Positions 36,247 to 47,700 of a DNA stretch of 64,000 nt are shown here, piece after piece; within the stretch, counting starts at the first letter, position 1, and each line of letters begins with the position of its first letter. Both the position numbers and the translations under genes were made by a program. The notes beneath the pieces are model-generated. The model saw only the letters and a list, made by a program, of their open reading frames with translations, did no database searches and had not been told where the DNA came from. The DNA comes from Symbiodinium natans (lineage: Eukaryota > Sar > Dinophyceae > Suessiales > Symbiodiniaceae), in NCBI GenBank assembly GCA_905221605.1, contig CAJNDS010002764.1, forward strand, positions 155,001-219,000, in the 5' to 3' direction.

Positions 36247-39200
36247 ATCCCTCAACCCTCAACCCTCAACCCTCAACCCCAAATCCTAAACCCAAAACTC
36301 TAAAACCCCAACCCCCAACCCCCAAACCCCAAACCCCAAACCCCAAACCCCAAACCCCAAACCCCAAACCCCAAACCCTAAACCCTAAACCCTAAACCCT
36401 AAACCCTAAACCCTCCTGCAGGCCGGCGCACACCCACCGCGCCTTCCTGGCCCCGACGGCTTCCCGCCGGCGGGGAAGTCGACGAACTGCCACGCGCCAG
36501 GCGCGGAGTCGTGAATGTTTAGGGTTTCGGGTTTAGGGTTTTGGGTTTTGGGTTTAAGAACTGCGAAGGCTTTACGTTGATCGTCCAGGAATTGCCCTTT
36601 GATCGGCGCAATAGAACTTGAAGTTGCTTGGCTTAGGGTGAGGGTTTTGGGTAGTATGTGGGTCGATTTTGGCCAGTGAGGTGAGGCAGAGGGGACGTGC
36701 AGACACCAAAGGTAAGGAGGAGGATGCCGCGCATGCACGAGTCAGTAGCGGTCGTTGTTTTTCTCTGGAGCTCAGGGTTTGCACTTTTGTGTAGTCTTGT
36801 CTATATTTCTGGAAAGTACCAATCTGTTGGGGGGCATGTCTATTTTCTGCTGTTTTTATGGCTGAGCACTTTGAAGCCAAATACATCACACCCTAAGCCT
36901 TAAGCCCTAAACTTTCCAAACCCTAAACTAAGCAAGGCGTCAGCACCCTACGGCATGCCAAGACCCCCTCAAAAGTCCTTTGGCAGACAAGCCCCAGGCT
37001 GGCACCGGGCCGTCCAGCCAACGGAAGGCACGGTGGGCAGATGGTGGGTTTAGGGTTTAGGGTTTAGGGTTTAGGGGTTAGGGTTTAGGGTTTAGGGTTT
37101 AGGGTTTAGGGTTTCGGGTTTAGGGTTTAGGGTTTAGGGCAAGTTCAGGGGCTCCTAAGTCTCAAACCAGAGAAAAAACTGAGGCCTAAGCCCCAAATCC
37201 TACACCCTAAACCACAACCCCCGTTGGCCAGATCCTTGAGACCTTTCTTGAACCTGCGGGTGGGTTCTTCTTGAGACTGATATTATATAGGGTAAACAAG
37301 GGTGTGGGGATTTGAGTCTAGAGTTTAGGGTTTAGGCTTGGGACATTCTACCCCTCCCCCCTGCTAAAGGCACTCGGCACCACCCGAAATACCCATTTTT
37401 TCAAAGAAGCAGGCCCACAAGGAGGCCCTAAGTCCTAAACCCTGAAGGCACCAACTAGGCCACTAGGCGGTGTGTTTCATTCTCGCAGGCATGAGCTGAA
37501 GCCCAGGGCCACCCCACAAAGTTTAGGGTTTAGGGTTTAGGGTTAGGGTCTAAATGAAAGCGATTCTTCCTCATCGCGATGCTTGTCCCGTGTGTTTCTT
37601 AGTGTTGCCTTTTAACTCTACTCTAGGCTGGAACCTGCCATGGTGAGTCTTCGGTATAGTCCCTACCTACCCTGGACACTAAATCCTAAGCCCCAAACCC
37701 CAAAACCCTAAAGTCCTCAATACCTAAACCCCAAACCCGATAAAACCCTACAACCCTCAAACCCTCAAACCCTTAGCCCCAAACCTGCAGGTGCGGCGCA
37801 CTTGGCAGAGCAACCCGAGCCGCCAGCTTAAGCAGTTTCGGAAATGGATCGGGGTTGGGTTTGGGTTTGGGGTCTGGGGTTTGGGGTTTGAGGTTTAGGG
37901 TTCGGGTTTGGGGTTCGGGGTTTGGGGTTTAGTTTCCGGGTTCAGTTTTAGGGTATCAGACGTTATCCTGCTGTTCTTCATATTGCCCGGCTTCATGAAA
38001 CCTCAGCCCGAAACCCTAGACCCCAAAACCCAAAACGCCGAGCCTTACACCCCCTAAACCCTCAGCCCTGAGCCTTCGACCCTAAACCCTAAGCCCTAAA
38101 CCCTAAACCCTAAACCCTAGCCCTAAACCCTAAACCCTCTAAGACGCTTAAACGCCTTTGTTTCTTTTAGGTCCGCGCGCCAGCTCTCCGAGAGGGCCCT
38201 CTACGGGGGCCCGCCGGTGCCATTCTCCGTTGGCCGAGGGGTGCAGGACACCAGAGGCTCAGGGTCTAGGGTTTAGGGTTTAGGGTTTAGGGTTTAGGGT
38301 TTAGGGTTTAGGGTTTAGGGTTTAGGGTTTAGGGTTTAGGGTTTAGGGTTTAGGGTTTAGGGTGAATCCTAAACCTCCTGAAGCCCGGCTGAAGCCCTAA
38401 ACCTTGCAAAAAAACTCACTGAGCCCGTTTAGGACTAAACTCTAGGGACCCCAAATCACTCACGAAACCCTAACCAACCCTAAGCCCTGGACCCTAAAAC
38501 CTGAACCCTAAACCCTAAACCCTAAACCCTAAACCCTGAACCCTGAACCCTAAACCCTAAACCCTTCACCCTAAACCCTAAACAACCTAAACCCTGAACG
38601 CTTTGGGGAAGCCTTAACAGCCGCAGGAGGTCCAAAAGCCGGCCGAGCCTCCCAGCGACGAAGTTCTCCGGCACCTTGGCCAGTTTTTAGGGTTTAGGGT
38701 TTAGGGTTTAGGGCTTAGGCTTTAGGGTTTAGGGTTTAGGGTTAGGGTTTAGGGTTTAGGGTTGAGTGTTTAGGGCTTAGGGTTTGGGGGTTTGGGGAGT
38801 AGGATGGGGCTTTCTTCTGCACACCGGAAGCCCACAAGCCCCACCCCTCAAAGCACTCCCGCAGCCGGATTCGGCGCTGCGCTGGGGCATCTTCAGGGTG
38901 CGAAGGTTCTTGTGGCAAAAACTCTAGAAATAGGTAAAGATACGGGAGAAGCTATAGCTGAGAAAGCCCTTCAACCCAAAACCCAGCCCGAATTACCCTG
39001 ATTACCCTAAACCCTAATTACCCTAATCACCCAATCTGCCCCAATCCCTCATTGCCCTAATTACCTTTCACCCCTAGATTTAGAACCACAAGCCCTAAAC
39101 CTCAAACCCTGAAACCCCTAACCCCTTGACCTTAAACCCCAAACCTCCAAATCCTGCCATGAACCCCCCCCCCCCCCACAAGGTTCCAGCGCCAGTTCAT

Positions 39201-40042
39201 CTCCCGGGCCCGAGGCCCTGGGCCTCACAGGCTGGTAGGGTTGAGGGTTGAGGGTTTGTAGAGTTTAGGCTTTAGGCTTTAGGGCTTGTGGGGTTAGTGT
39301 GATTAGGGCTTCGGTTGAGGGAGTGCAGGGTTTAGGGTTGAGTGTGTATAGGCTGTAGGGTTGAGGAGTGCCCCCCCCCCCCCCAAAACCCTGTTCCAAT
39401 TATTCAGGCCCCTACATTATTCCAAAAATCTCGCGGCCCGTCAGCAGCCGACGTTGCGAGCAGAATTCCCGAGATCCCTTCGCCCGAATATGAAGCCCAC
39501 CCTCACACTGTAAATACAACTATAGCGGGAGTAGTCCATATGAAAGTTGGTCGGGGGGAGGCTCAATATTAGGGGGAAGGGATTGTTGCGCTGGCTTGTT
39601 GTTAGTTGGCACATTTCCTATCTTTTCGTTCGGGAGAAGTGCAATAAGAAGCAAGGGACTTCTAATTTTCCGGTAACTCACGAAGTAAAACCTCTAAGCT
39701 TCATTTTCTCAGCCAGCCAGCCCTGAACACTAAACCTGAAGCCTAAAACCTGAAATCCCAGCACCATGCCCCAAACCACGGCCTAAACCCTAAACCTAAA
39801 TCCTAGAGGCCCTAAACCCTAAAACCCTAAAACCCTAAAGCCCTAAAGCCCTAAAACCCTAAAACTCTAAGACCCTAAGACCCTAACCTCTAAGGGCCCC
39901 CAAAGCCCTTAAACCCAACCAAGCCAACGAGTGGAAGGAGGGGGGGGGTCGTGCAGCTTTTGGAGGATCACCAGTCTCCTCCATCGGCTGCGTCTTGCGG
40001 GCACCGGGCCGACTGGGCCCCGGAACCCTCTGAAGCCTCTGC
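33992..40042 (+). CDS. Unrecognised proline/charge-rich protein, candidate exons
   Basis: Candidate exons: 33,992-about 34,110 (ATG; 12 bp tandem repeat encoding LATP x4), about 34,298-34,345, 36,422-36,510, 36,937-about 37,041, 37,489-37,520, 37,791-37,853 (RRTWQSNPSRQLKQFRKW), 38,171-38,263 (ARQLSERALYGGPPVPFSVG), 38,627-38,682, 39,183-39,234 and 39,957-about 40,042. The last three join cleanly in phase and give KPAEPPSDEVLRHLG, then QFISRARGPGPHRL, then LLEDHQSPPSAASCGHR. Between them lie introns that begin with TTTAGGG words and end with CCCTAAA words. No domain is recognised. Whether the first ATG and all middle exons belong to one transcript is uncertain. The 34.4-36.4 kb stretch contains G-rich tracts and no exon I can support. 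Confidence 0.4.
36156..36416 (-). repeat. Block-wise variant telomere-like array: CCCCAAA, CCCTCAA, CCCCAAA, CCCTAAA
   Basis: Consecutive homogeneous blocks of heptamers CCCCAAA, then CCCTCAA, then CCCCAAA again, then CCCTAAA. It ends just before acceptor CTGCAG at 36,421. Confidence 0.9.
38263..38362 (+). repeat. (TTTAGGG)n at the 5' end of an intron
   Basis: Starts at the donor GTCTAGGG (38,264) and runs for about 13 perfect TTTAGGG units. Later in the same intron the strand flips to CCCTAAA (38,505-38,590) before the acceptor at 38,626. Confidence 0.93.
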
Positions 40043-40429
40043 GTGTTTTTTTCTCAAAGGGGATGGGTTGTGACGTTTTTTGGTGTGTTTGGTGTGTGCG
40101 TTGTTTAAAGGTTTATGATTGGGTTGGTGGGTGTGAGGGTTGAGGATTTTTGGGGTGGACAGGGTTGAGGGTGAAGGTTGTCTGGGCTCAGGGCTGTTTC
40201 GCGCATGGCAGACTTGGCTTCGAACCGGGCGTTTTGCTGGTAGGTGACGTGACTTGTTGGCGACAAAACGATCCGATATGTGGCTCCCGACTCGCCACTT
40301 TCTTCAGCTTCAGAGCTTCATGAAACAGATGGCAGAAGGCAGGTCCCCAAACCTTTTAAGGGTTCGACACTTTCCGAACCCTGAAAGGGCTGTATGAGCA
40401 CGGCTCATAAGTCTCCCCAAGAGACTTTT

Positions 40430-40439
40430 TCTCTGTCTC

Positions 40440-40488
<49 letters not shown>

Positions 40489-40507
40489 GTGCACGAGCAG
40501 TGCTGCC
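40430..40507 (+). promoter_or_regulatory. Probable spliced-leader trans-splicing acceptor and start context
   Basis: A 55-60 bp almost pure CT tract (TTTTTCTCTG then CTCTCTCT) is followed by GTGCACGAGCAG and, 8 nt later, the ATG of the FetB-like gene in a good context (GCCATGG). This is the arrangement expected for dinoflagellate SL trans-splicing, with the AG at 40,499-40,500 as acceptor. Function is inferred from layout only. Confidence 0.6.
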
Positions 40508-42921
40508 ATGGCTCGCCATACTGCAGCTCTCCTTGCGATGATCTTGGCAGCCGGCAGCTGGGGCAGCTGGGGCAGCTGGGGCAGCTGGGGCAGTGGCTTC
40601 GTGTGGGTGCCCCAAAGGCGAGTCACCCGACAATGCATCTGGTCTACGCGCGCAGCTCGCGCAGCTCGCGCAGCTCGCGCAGCTCGCGTTGCGGGCGCCG
40701 GGGCGCGCAGGCCTGTAGAAGAGCTGGGCGGCGCCGGGCGCGCCCGCCAAGCGCCCTCAAGGCGGCCCCAGGGGCGGCCGTGGCGAGTGCTGGCGACATT
40801 GTTTCTCCCCCTCTGCGCCGCCCTTTTTCTGGGCTCGCGGCATGCTTGGGCCATGCCTTGGACAGCGAAGGCCACGGCGAAGGCCACGGCGAAGGCCACG
40901 GCGAAGCTGGGCGCGGCGCGGACGGCCACGGTGGCGGCGAAGCTGGGCGCGGCGCAGCTTCTGCTGGCCTCTGCCTTGGTGGGCGGCACGGGCAGCCTGG
41001 CTCTCTGGCTCCGTGGCTTGCCGGAACTCGCGGAAGCCCTGCTTTGGAGCTGCATCCGCTGCGCCCTGCAGCTCTACCTGCTTGGGGGCCTGATCTTGAA
41101 CTGGCTCTTTGGCACACACCACCCGGGCATCGTCATCGGCTGGGTGCTGGGCGTGGGCGTGCTCGCAGCGCTTCAGGCAAAGTCGGGGCCTGGGAAAAAA
41201 TGCACCCACTGACTGTGCCATTGCAATTCCTTGCGGCCGCATGTAAAGATACCCTTAGCTCATGATAGCAGCTAGCACATGCTGTAGGGCAGTTCCAACC
41301 TGTTTCCCTGACCCTGCGCAGGCCCTGTCCCGGCTGGAGTACACCTACGACGGCCTTCCGAGGCACCTGGCCCTGTCCATCCTGGCGGGCGTGCTCTCCA
41401 TACAGGGCGCCGCCATGGCGCTGGGCTTGTTCGGGCGCCCGCAGCCCTGGTGGCAGCCGCACACGGTGGTGCCGGTGTCTTGCTGTTGTTGAGTAGGGCA
41501 TGAGGGAATGAGGTACCCTATATCCCCTTACATATGCCCTTTATGGGTTTATAATGGGCCCTATATATACCCTTTTACGTGATGATGTAGGGCACCTCAT
41601 TCCCTCATTCCCTACGAACCAACAGCATAAGGTGTCTGGGATGCTCTTCGGCAACGCGACCTCCGCGGCCGCGCTGGCGGCGGCGGCGCTGCTGCGGGGC
41701 TTCGCGCAGCAGAGCCGCCCGGAGCGCAAGAAGGAAATGCTCTTTTACGCTGCTACGCCTCCGGGGGCTCATGCAGCTGTAGGATCGCCCCTATGCATAC
41801 GTTCATATGTATGTATGTATATACAAATATAAAATATACATATATATATATATATATGTGGATTAGTGGGGCATTCGAAGATTTATGATTCGCTTGGGTT
41901 CCTTCAGGGTCTGCGCTGGAGCTGCGGCTGGCGAGGGGCGCCACAGCACCGGAGGCCCTCCGAATCCTGGGTTGCCGTCCTTTACGAAAGCAGGGACCCC
42001 GGATTCCCTTATAAACAGGACCCGCTAGTATGGTAAAATCCCAGATGAAGTGGCACACCGTTCTCTATGAAGCGGCCATAACAAGGACACTGTGCTCCAT
42101 TTACTGTCGGTTGACCCAGACGCTTTTGTTGAAGGAGCAAGAGTGGTGCCCTAAACCCTAAACCCTAAACCCTAAACCCTAAACCCTAAACCCTAAACCC
42201 TAAACCCTAAACCCTAAACCCTAAACCCTTTTCTTGATGCTCTCCTTTGCCGCGTGGTTCCGACTCCGGCACCGAGACAACCCCTTCTTCCAGGCCCTGA
42301 GGCCTCTGCTGCGCAGCGCCCTGTCGGATGCCCTGACGCCCAACATCAACATGCTCCTCGGCTCCATGCTATCTGGTTTCACCCTAACAGGTTTAGGGTT
42401 TAGGGTTTAGGATTTAGGGTTCAGGGTACCCTAAACCCCATGGACCCCTGAACCAGCAGAGAGTGCCGAGGCTGGCGGTCACAGGGGTGGTGCACCTGCC
42501 CGGGATGATGACCGGGCAGATCCTGGCCGGCCAGAGCCCGCAGCAGGCGGCCCTCTACCAGACCCTGATCCTCTTCCTCATCGCCTCCACGAGTTGTCCC
42601 CCGGCCTTCTTAGACCCAGGAGCCCGCGTTGCGCGCGGGCGTGTGGGCACCGCGACGGCGTCTTCTTCTGGTGTTCCGAAACCTAAGACAGAAAGAGAGA
42701 ATCTTAGGATAATGTTGTCAAAGTCGTTGTTTACTCAGGGACTCAGCGAGCCTCCCAGAAGCCCCCCTCCCCCCTCCCAAGACTGCCAAGGCATCGTGGT
42801 GCAGCTGGTGGCGGCCCTGGTGTCCAACAGCCTCATCGACTTCAAGGACGCCCGGCTCCTCGAGAAGCTAAGGCCTCGCTCGAAGCCGAAGACCGACGCT
42901 TCGCGCAAGGAGACCGGGCTT
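40508..42921 (+). CDS. fetB: FetB/YbbM/ALS3-type (UPF0014) ABC transporter permease, plastid-type presequence
   Basis: Integral membrane permease half of a FetAB (STAR1-STAR2/ALS3) transporter. Exons: 40,508-41,176, 41,322-41,474, 41,632-41,725, 41,908-41,954, 42,294-42,352, 42,471-42,592 and 42,791-about 42,921; all phases agree. Donors are GC (four), GT (two). Residues 1-16 look like a signal peptide, followed by four SWG repeats, FVWVP (31-35), four AAR repeats, and a second hydrophobic stretch (94-109) ending HAWA. The permease part begins near 150: IRCALQLYLLGGLILNWLFG, then PWWQPHTVVPVSGMLFGN, LRLARGATAPEALRPLLR, ALTPNINML and HLPGMMTGQILAGQSP, all landmarks of UPF0014. About 425 aa, versus about 260 for bacterial members; the surplus is the presequence. 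The 3' end is uncertain because no clear stop is seen; the frame stays open into a G-rich intron. The tandem repeats in the presequence (12, 9 and 12 bp units) suggest slippage growth. Plastid targeting is inference. Confidence 0.88.
41475..41631 (+). mobile_element. Introner: GT-AG intron made of a MITE with 7 bp target duplication
   Basis: The intron is one element of the TTAGTAGGGAATG family. GGTGTCT occurs at both edges (41,474-41,480 and 41,631-41,637). Inside it, TGCTGTTG...GTAGGGCATGAGGGAATGAG at the left is inverted at the right as CTCATTCCCTCATTCCCTAC...CAACAGCA. The donor GT comes from the duplicated target; the acceptor AG comes from the element end plus one target base. Removing 157 bp joins CCG to GTGTCTGGG and restores the conserved VPVSGMLFGN of the permease. 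Confidence 0.9.
42150..42229 (-). repeat. Telomere-like (CCCTAAA)n inside FetB intron 4
   Basis: Eleven CCCTAAA units within the 339 bp GC-AG intron 41,955-42,293. The exon edges flanking that intron share AGGCCCT (GAGGCCCTCC and CAGGCCCTGA). Confidence 0.93.
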
Positions 42922-43071
42922 TGGGGTGAGGTTTTTTGGGGTGTGCTTTTTTGGGGGGGGGGGGGGGTGCTTTTGGGGGGGTGTTTTTGGGGGTGTTTAG
43001 GGGTCGTTTTTTGGGGGTGGTTTTTGGGGGGGTTTTAGGCCTGCTAGTGATCTCCCTCATGATCGCTCCAG

Positions 43072-44322
43072 GACAAGCTCATCCAATCTGGGCGCAGCGC
43101 TCTGGCCATGTGGCTCGACTCAACAGGTGTGCACAAGAGAGAGCAAGGAAAGAGAAGGAGAGAGAGAGATAACTATGGATTCGGGCGCGCTTCGTGGGCC
43201 TTTCCGGGGGTTTCCCTTCATGCCCAGCAGAAGAAGAAGAGAGTGGAGAGAGGCAGAGACAGGCAGAGAGAGACAGAGACAAGAAGATGAAGAAGAGGAG
43301 GACCCCCAAGCCCTGGCGGCTTTGTCGGAGGGTCCCTTTGCATGAAGCGTTTCCCCCTCAAAGAAGAAAGATGAGCCAAAAGTCTCAAAGCCATTCCCTT
43401 TGGGAGTGGTGTGTTGTTGTAGCCCCAAAATGCCTTAAACCCTGGATCCCCAAACGCCCTCAACCCCCCGTTCCTCCACTCCTTGCTAACACCCATTAAC
43501 GCCCCAAACCCTAAACCCTTGACCCTGAACCCTAAACCCGAAACCAGTACATAAGAAGCCTACAGCCTCCGAGGAGAATATTCGCCGACTGGTTTCACAT
43601 GCCCCGCGAGGCCTCCGTTGCAAAGGGCGGGGGCCCAGTCCAGGGTTCAGGGTTCAGGGGTTTGGGGTTTAGGGTTTAGGGTTTTCGGGAGGAGGCTTGC
43701 GTAGGGCTTCTGGTACACTTAGGCGCTTTCCGGGTTTAAGGGCTTGTTTGTTTCAGTGCATGTCGGGACGTTTCGGGTTTGGGGTTAACATGTGAGCCCC
43801 TAAACCCTTGCCTTGCGTGCATCGGGCTCTATCGCCCTCCAACTGGTGGCAGAAAACCCAGTGCCCGCTGTGCGGCAGATGGGCGGTGAAGCATGGCTTG
43901 CGGAACCACCAGATGAGTTCAGCCTTCTGCGTCGCGAAGCAGGTGGAGCTCAAAGTCCGAGCCTGCAGAGGAGGAGGCGAAGGACACGGAGGCAGATTCC
44001 AGCTCCAAGAAGCGCCAACCCAGGGAGGAGACGGACACCAGTTCCGAGAAGCGGCAGCCAAGGGAGGGCAGAGAGTCCGGCCAGGGCCAGGGTCTCCTGC
44101 TGAGGAGCAGGTCGGAGTGCGATCGCGACTAAACCCTAAACCCTAAGCCCTAAACCCTAAACCCGAAACCCGAAACCCGAAACCCGAAACCCCAAACCCC
44201 AAACCCTGAACCCTAAACCCAAGTGGTGAGATCCTCTCCTCGACAGGCGCCCGAGCAGTCTGACAGCTTCCGGAAGCCCTCGATCAAGACGGTGGAGGGC
44301 CGCAAGGCGCCCCCTAAGAAGG
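43072..44322 (+). CDS. Zinc-finger-containing protein, candidate exons between permease and ATPase
   Basis: Exon 43,072-43,126 (DKLIQSGRSALAMWLDST) ends in phase 1 with GT donor and joins in phase to 43,566-about 43,643 (ASEENIRRLVSHAPRGL). A third exon begins at 43,853 with KTQCPLCGRWAVKHGLRNHQ and an SSAFC close behind: a CxxC...H...C finger like ones common in dinoflagellate proteins. It continues, after an apparent frame change near 43,950, into an acidic/basic tail (SSSKKRQPREETDTSSEKRQ). A last piece at 44,246-44,322 reads APEQSDSFRKPSIKTVEGRK. No convincing start or stop was found, so these exons could be a separate gene, or a linker joining the permease to the ATPase. Function unknown. 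Confidence 0.45.
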
Positions 44323-44736
44323 GGGGGGGGGGGTTGGGGGGGGGGGACCTGCCTGTTTACAAACCCTAAACCCTTAGAGATCCTTAGAGGGTTTGGGTTT
44401 AGGGTTTAGGGTGAACAAGGCCTTGTGGGGTTTAGTGGGTTTAAGGTGTTTTCGTCCCTCTACAAGCAACCACTGTTGCAAACCCTTATAGGGTTTAGGG
44501 TTTAAAGGTTTAGGGTTTAAGGTTTCGGGTGGAGTTTCTTTTGAAGCCCACTAGCAACAAATGTCCCCGCCCCTTGAGCTCAGCCCGAAAACTTAAGCCA
44601 CCCCTAAACCCTGGACCCTAAACCCTAAACCCTAAACCCTTAATCCTTAACCCTTAACCCAAAACCCAAAACCCTCAACCCTAATCCCTAAACCCTGAAC
44701 CCACCCTCTGAACTCAACAAAAAGCCCCGAACGAAG

Positions 44737-47700
44737 GTGGCCGAAGGCACGGAGGCCGTGCTGTCGGTGGAGGGGCTGCGCCTTGGCCTTCATCTCGAGC
44801 AGAGAGCACATCGCCCTTGGAGGGGGTCGTATTATGCATTCTGGGGTTTAGAGTTTAGGGTTTAGGGTTTAGGGTTTAGGGTTACACTACTGTTAAAACG
44901 AAAATGAGTTTCAAGGTTTACACACTTCTTCAAAAAGTAGTAGTCAAGGGTAGTATGCATTCTACACTACATCAAGAAACATAGCAGTCAAGGGCCCTGA
45001 GTTTAAGTTGGGAGTTCACGCAACTTCAGAGCGAGGAATCCGAAGCCCTTGTAAGCCCAGTGCCCGGCAAGGCGATGTGCTTTGGAAGTGCTTCAAACGG
45101 GTCACGACAAAACCCTTTCGTGAGGAAAATGCCCTTGGAAGTTGTGCAGAAAGGTCACCACAACACCTCTCCTGCGGAAAATCTCCTCTAGAGCTCTGCA
45201 AACAACGAGTCCCGACAACACCCACCCTGAGGAAAACGTCTTTGGAAGTGCTTCAAACGGGTCACCACAAAACCCCTTCCTGAGGAAAATGTCCTTGGAA
45301 GTTGTGCAGAAAGGTCACTACAACACCTCTCCTGCGGAAAATGTCCTCTAGAGCTATGCAAACAACAAGTCCCGACAACACCCATCCTGAGGAAAACGTC
45401 TTTGGAAGTGCTTCAAACGGGTCACCACAAAACCCTTTCGTGAGGAAAATGCCCTTGGAAGTTGTGCAGAAAGGTCACCACAGCACCTCTCCTGCGGAAA
45501 ATCTCCTCTAGAGCTCTGCAAGCAACGAGTCCCGACAACACCCACCCTGAGGAAAACGTCTTTGGAAGTGCTTCAAACGGGTCACCACAAAACCCCTTCC
45601 TGAGGAAAATGTCCTTGGAAGTTGTGCAGAAAGGTCACTACAACACCTCTCCTGCGGAAAATGTCCTCTAGAGCTATGCAAACAACAAGTCCCGACAACA
45701 CCCATCCTGAGGAAAACGTCTTTGGAAGTGCTTCAAACGGGTCACCACAAAACCCTTTCGTGAGGAAAATGCCCTTGGAAGTTGTGCAGAAAGGTCACCA
45801 CAACACCTCTCCTGCGGAAAATCTCCTCTAGAGCTCTGCAAACAACGAGTCCCGACAACACCCACCCTGAGGAAAACGTCTTTGGAAGTGCTTCAAACGG
45901 GTCACCACAAAACCCCTTCCTGAGGAAAATGTCCTTGGAAGTTGTGCAGAAAGGTCACTACAACACCTCTCCTGCGGAAAATGTCCTCTAGAGCTATGCA
46001 AACAACAAGTCCCGACAACACCCATCCTGAGGAAAACGTCTTTGGAAGTGCTTCAAACGGGTCACCACAAAACCCTTTCGTGAGGAAAATGCCCTTGGAA
46101 GTTGTGCAGAAAGGTCACCACAGCACCTCTCCTGCGGAAAATCTCCTCTAGAGCTCTGCAAGCAACGAGTCCCGACAACACCCACCCTGAGGAAAACGTC
46201 TTTGGAAGTGCTTCAAACGGGTCACCACAAAACCCCTTCCTGAGGAAAATGTCCTTGGAAGTTGTGCAGAAAGGTCACTACAACACCTCTCCTGCGGAAA
46301 ATGTCCTCTAGAGCTATGCAAACAACAAGTCCCGACAACACCCATCCTGAGGAAAACGTCTTTGGAAGTGCTTCAAACGGGTCACTACAAAACCCCTTCC
46401 TGAGGAAAATGTCGTTGGAAGTTGTGCAGAAAGGTCACCACAACACCTCTCCTGCGGAAATGTCCTTGAGAGCTATGCAAACAACGAGTCCCGACAACAC
46501 CCACCCTGAGGAAAACGTCTTTGGAAGTGCTTCAAACGGGTCACCACAAAACCTTCCTGAGGAAAATGTCCTTGGAAGTTGTGCAGAAAGGTCACTACAA
46601 CACCTCTCCTGCGGAAAATGTCCTCTAGAGCTATGCAAACAACAAGTCCCGACAACACCCACCCTGAGGAAAACGTCTTTGGAAGTGCTTCAAACGGGTC
46701 ACCACAAAACCCCTTCCTGAGGAAAATGTCCTTGGAAGTTGTGCAGAAAGGTCACCACAACACCTCTCCTGCGGAAAATGTCCTCTAGAGCTATGCAAAA
46801 AAAGTCCCGACAACACCCACCATGAGGAAAACGTCTTTGGAAGTGCTTCAAACGGGTCACCACAAAACCCCTTCCTGAGGAAAATGTCGTTGGAAGTTGC
46901 GCAGAAAGGTCACCACAACACCTCTCCTACTGAAAATGTCCTCTAGAGCCCTGCAAAAAACGTCACGACAACACCCACCCTGAGGAAAACGTTTTTGGAA
47001 GTGCTTCTAACGGGTCACCTCAAAGCCCCTTCCTGAGGAAAGTGTCCCTGGAAGTTGTGCAGAAAGGTCACCACAACACCTCTCCTGCGGAAAATGTCCT
47101 CTAGAGCTATGCAAACAACAAGTCCCGACAACACCCATCCTGAGGAAAACGTCTTTGGAAGTGCTTCAAACGGGTCACTACAAAACCCTTTCGTGAGGAA
47201 AATGCCCTTGGAAGTTGTGCAGAAAGGTCACCACAACACCTCTCCTGCGGAAAATCTCCTCTAGAGCTCTGCAAGCAACGAGTCCCGACAACACCCACCC
47301 TGAGGAAAACGTCTTTGGAAGTGCTTCAAACGGGTCACTACAAAACCCTTTCGTGAGGAAAATGCCCTTGGAAGTTGTGCAGAAAGGTCACCACAACACC
47401 TCTCCTGCGGAAAATCTCCTCTAGAGCTCTGCAAGCAACGAGTCCCGACAACACCCACCCTGAGGAAAACGTCTTTGGAAGTGCTTCAAACGGGTCACCA
47501 CAAAACCCCTTCCTGAGGAAAATGTCCTTGGAAGTTGTGCAGAAAGGTCACCACAACACCTCTCCTGCGGAAAATGTCCTCTAGAGCTATGCAAACAACA
47601 AGTCCCGACAACACCCATCCTGAGGAAAACGTCTTTGGAAGTGCTTCAAACGGGTCACTACAAAACCCTTTCGTGAGGAAAATGCCCTTGGAAGTTGTGC

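Noticed and set aside
40394-40507. Upstream ATG at 40,394 adding 38 residues to the permease
   Set aside because: The extension would be translated CT repeat (SLSLSL); a signal peptide starts cleanly at 40,508 and the CT tract plus AG looks like a trans-splice acceptor.
40405-41242. Minus-strand ORFs of 146-216 codons opposite the permease
   Set aside because: GC-rich antisense shadows of the FetB first exon; no homology-like motifs and no continuation outside it.
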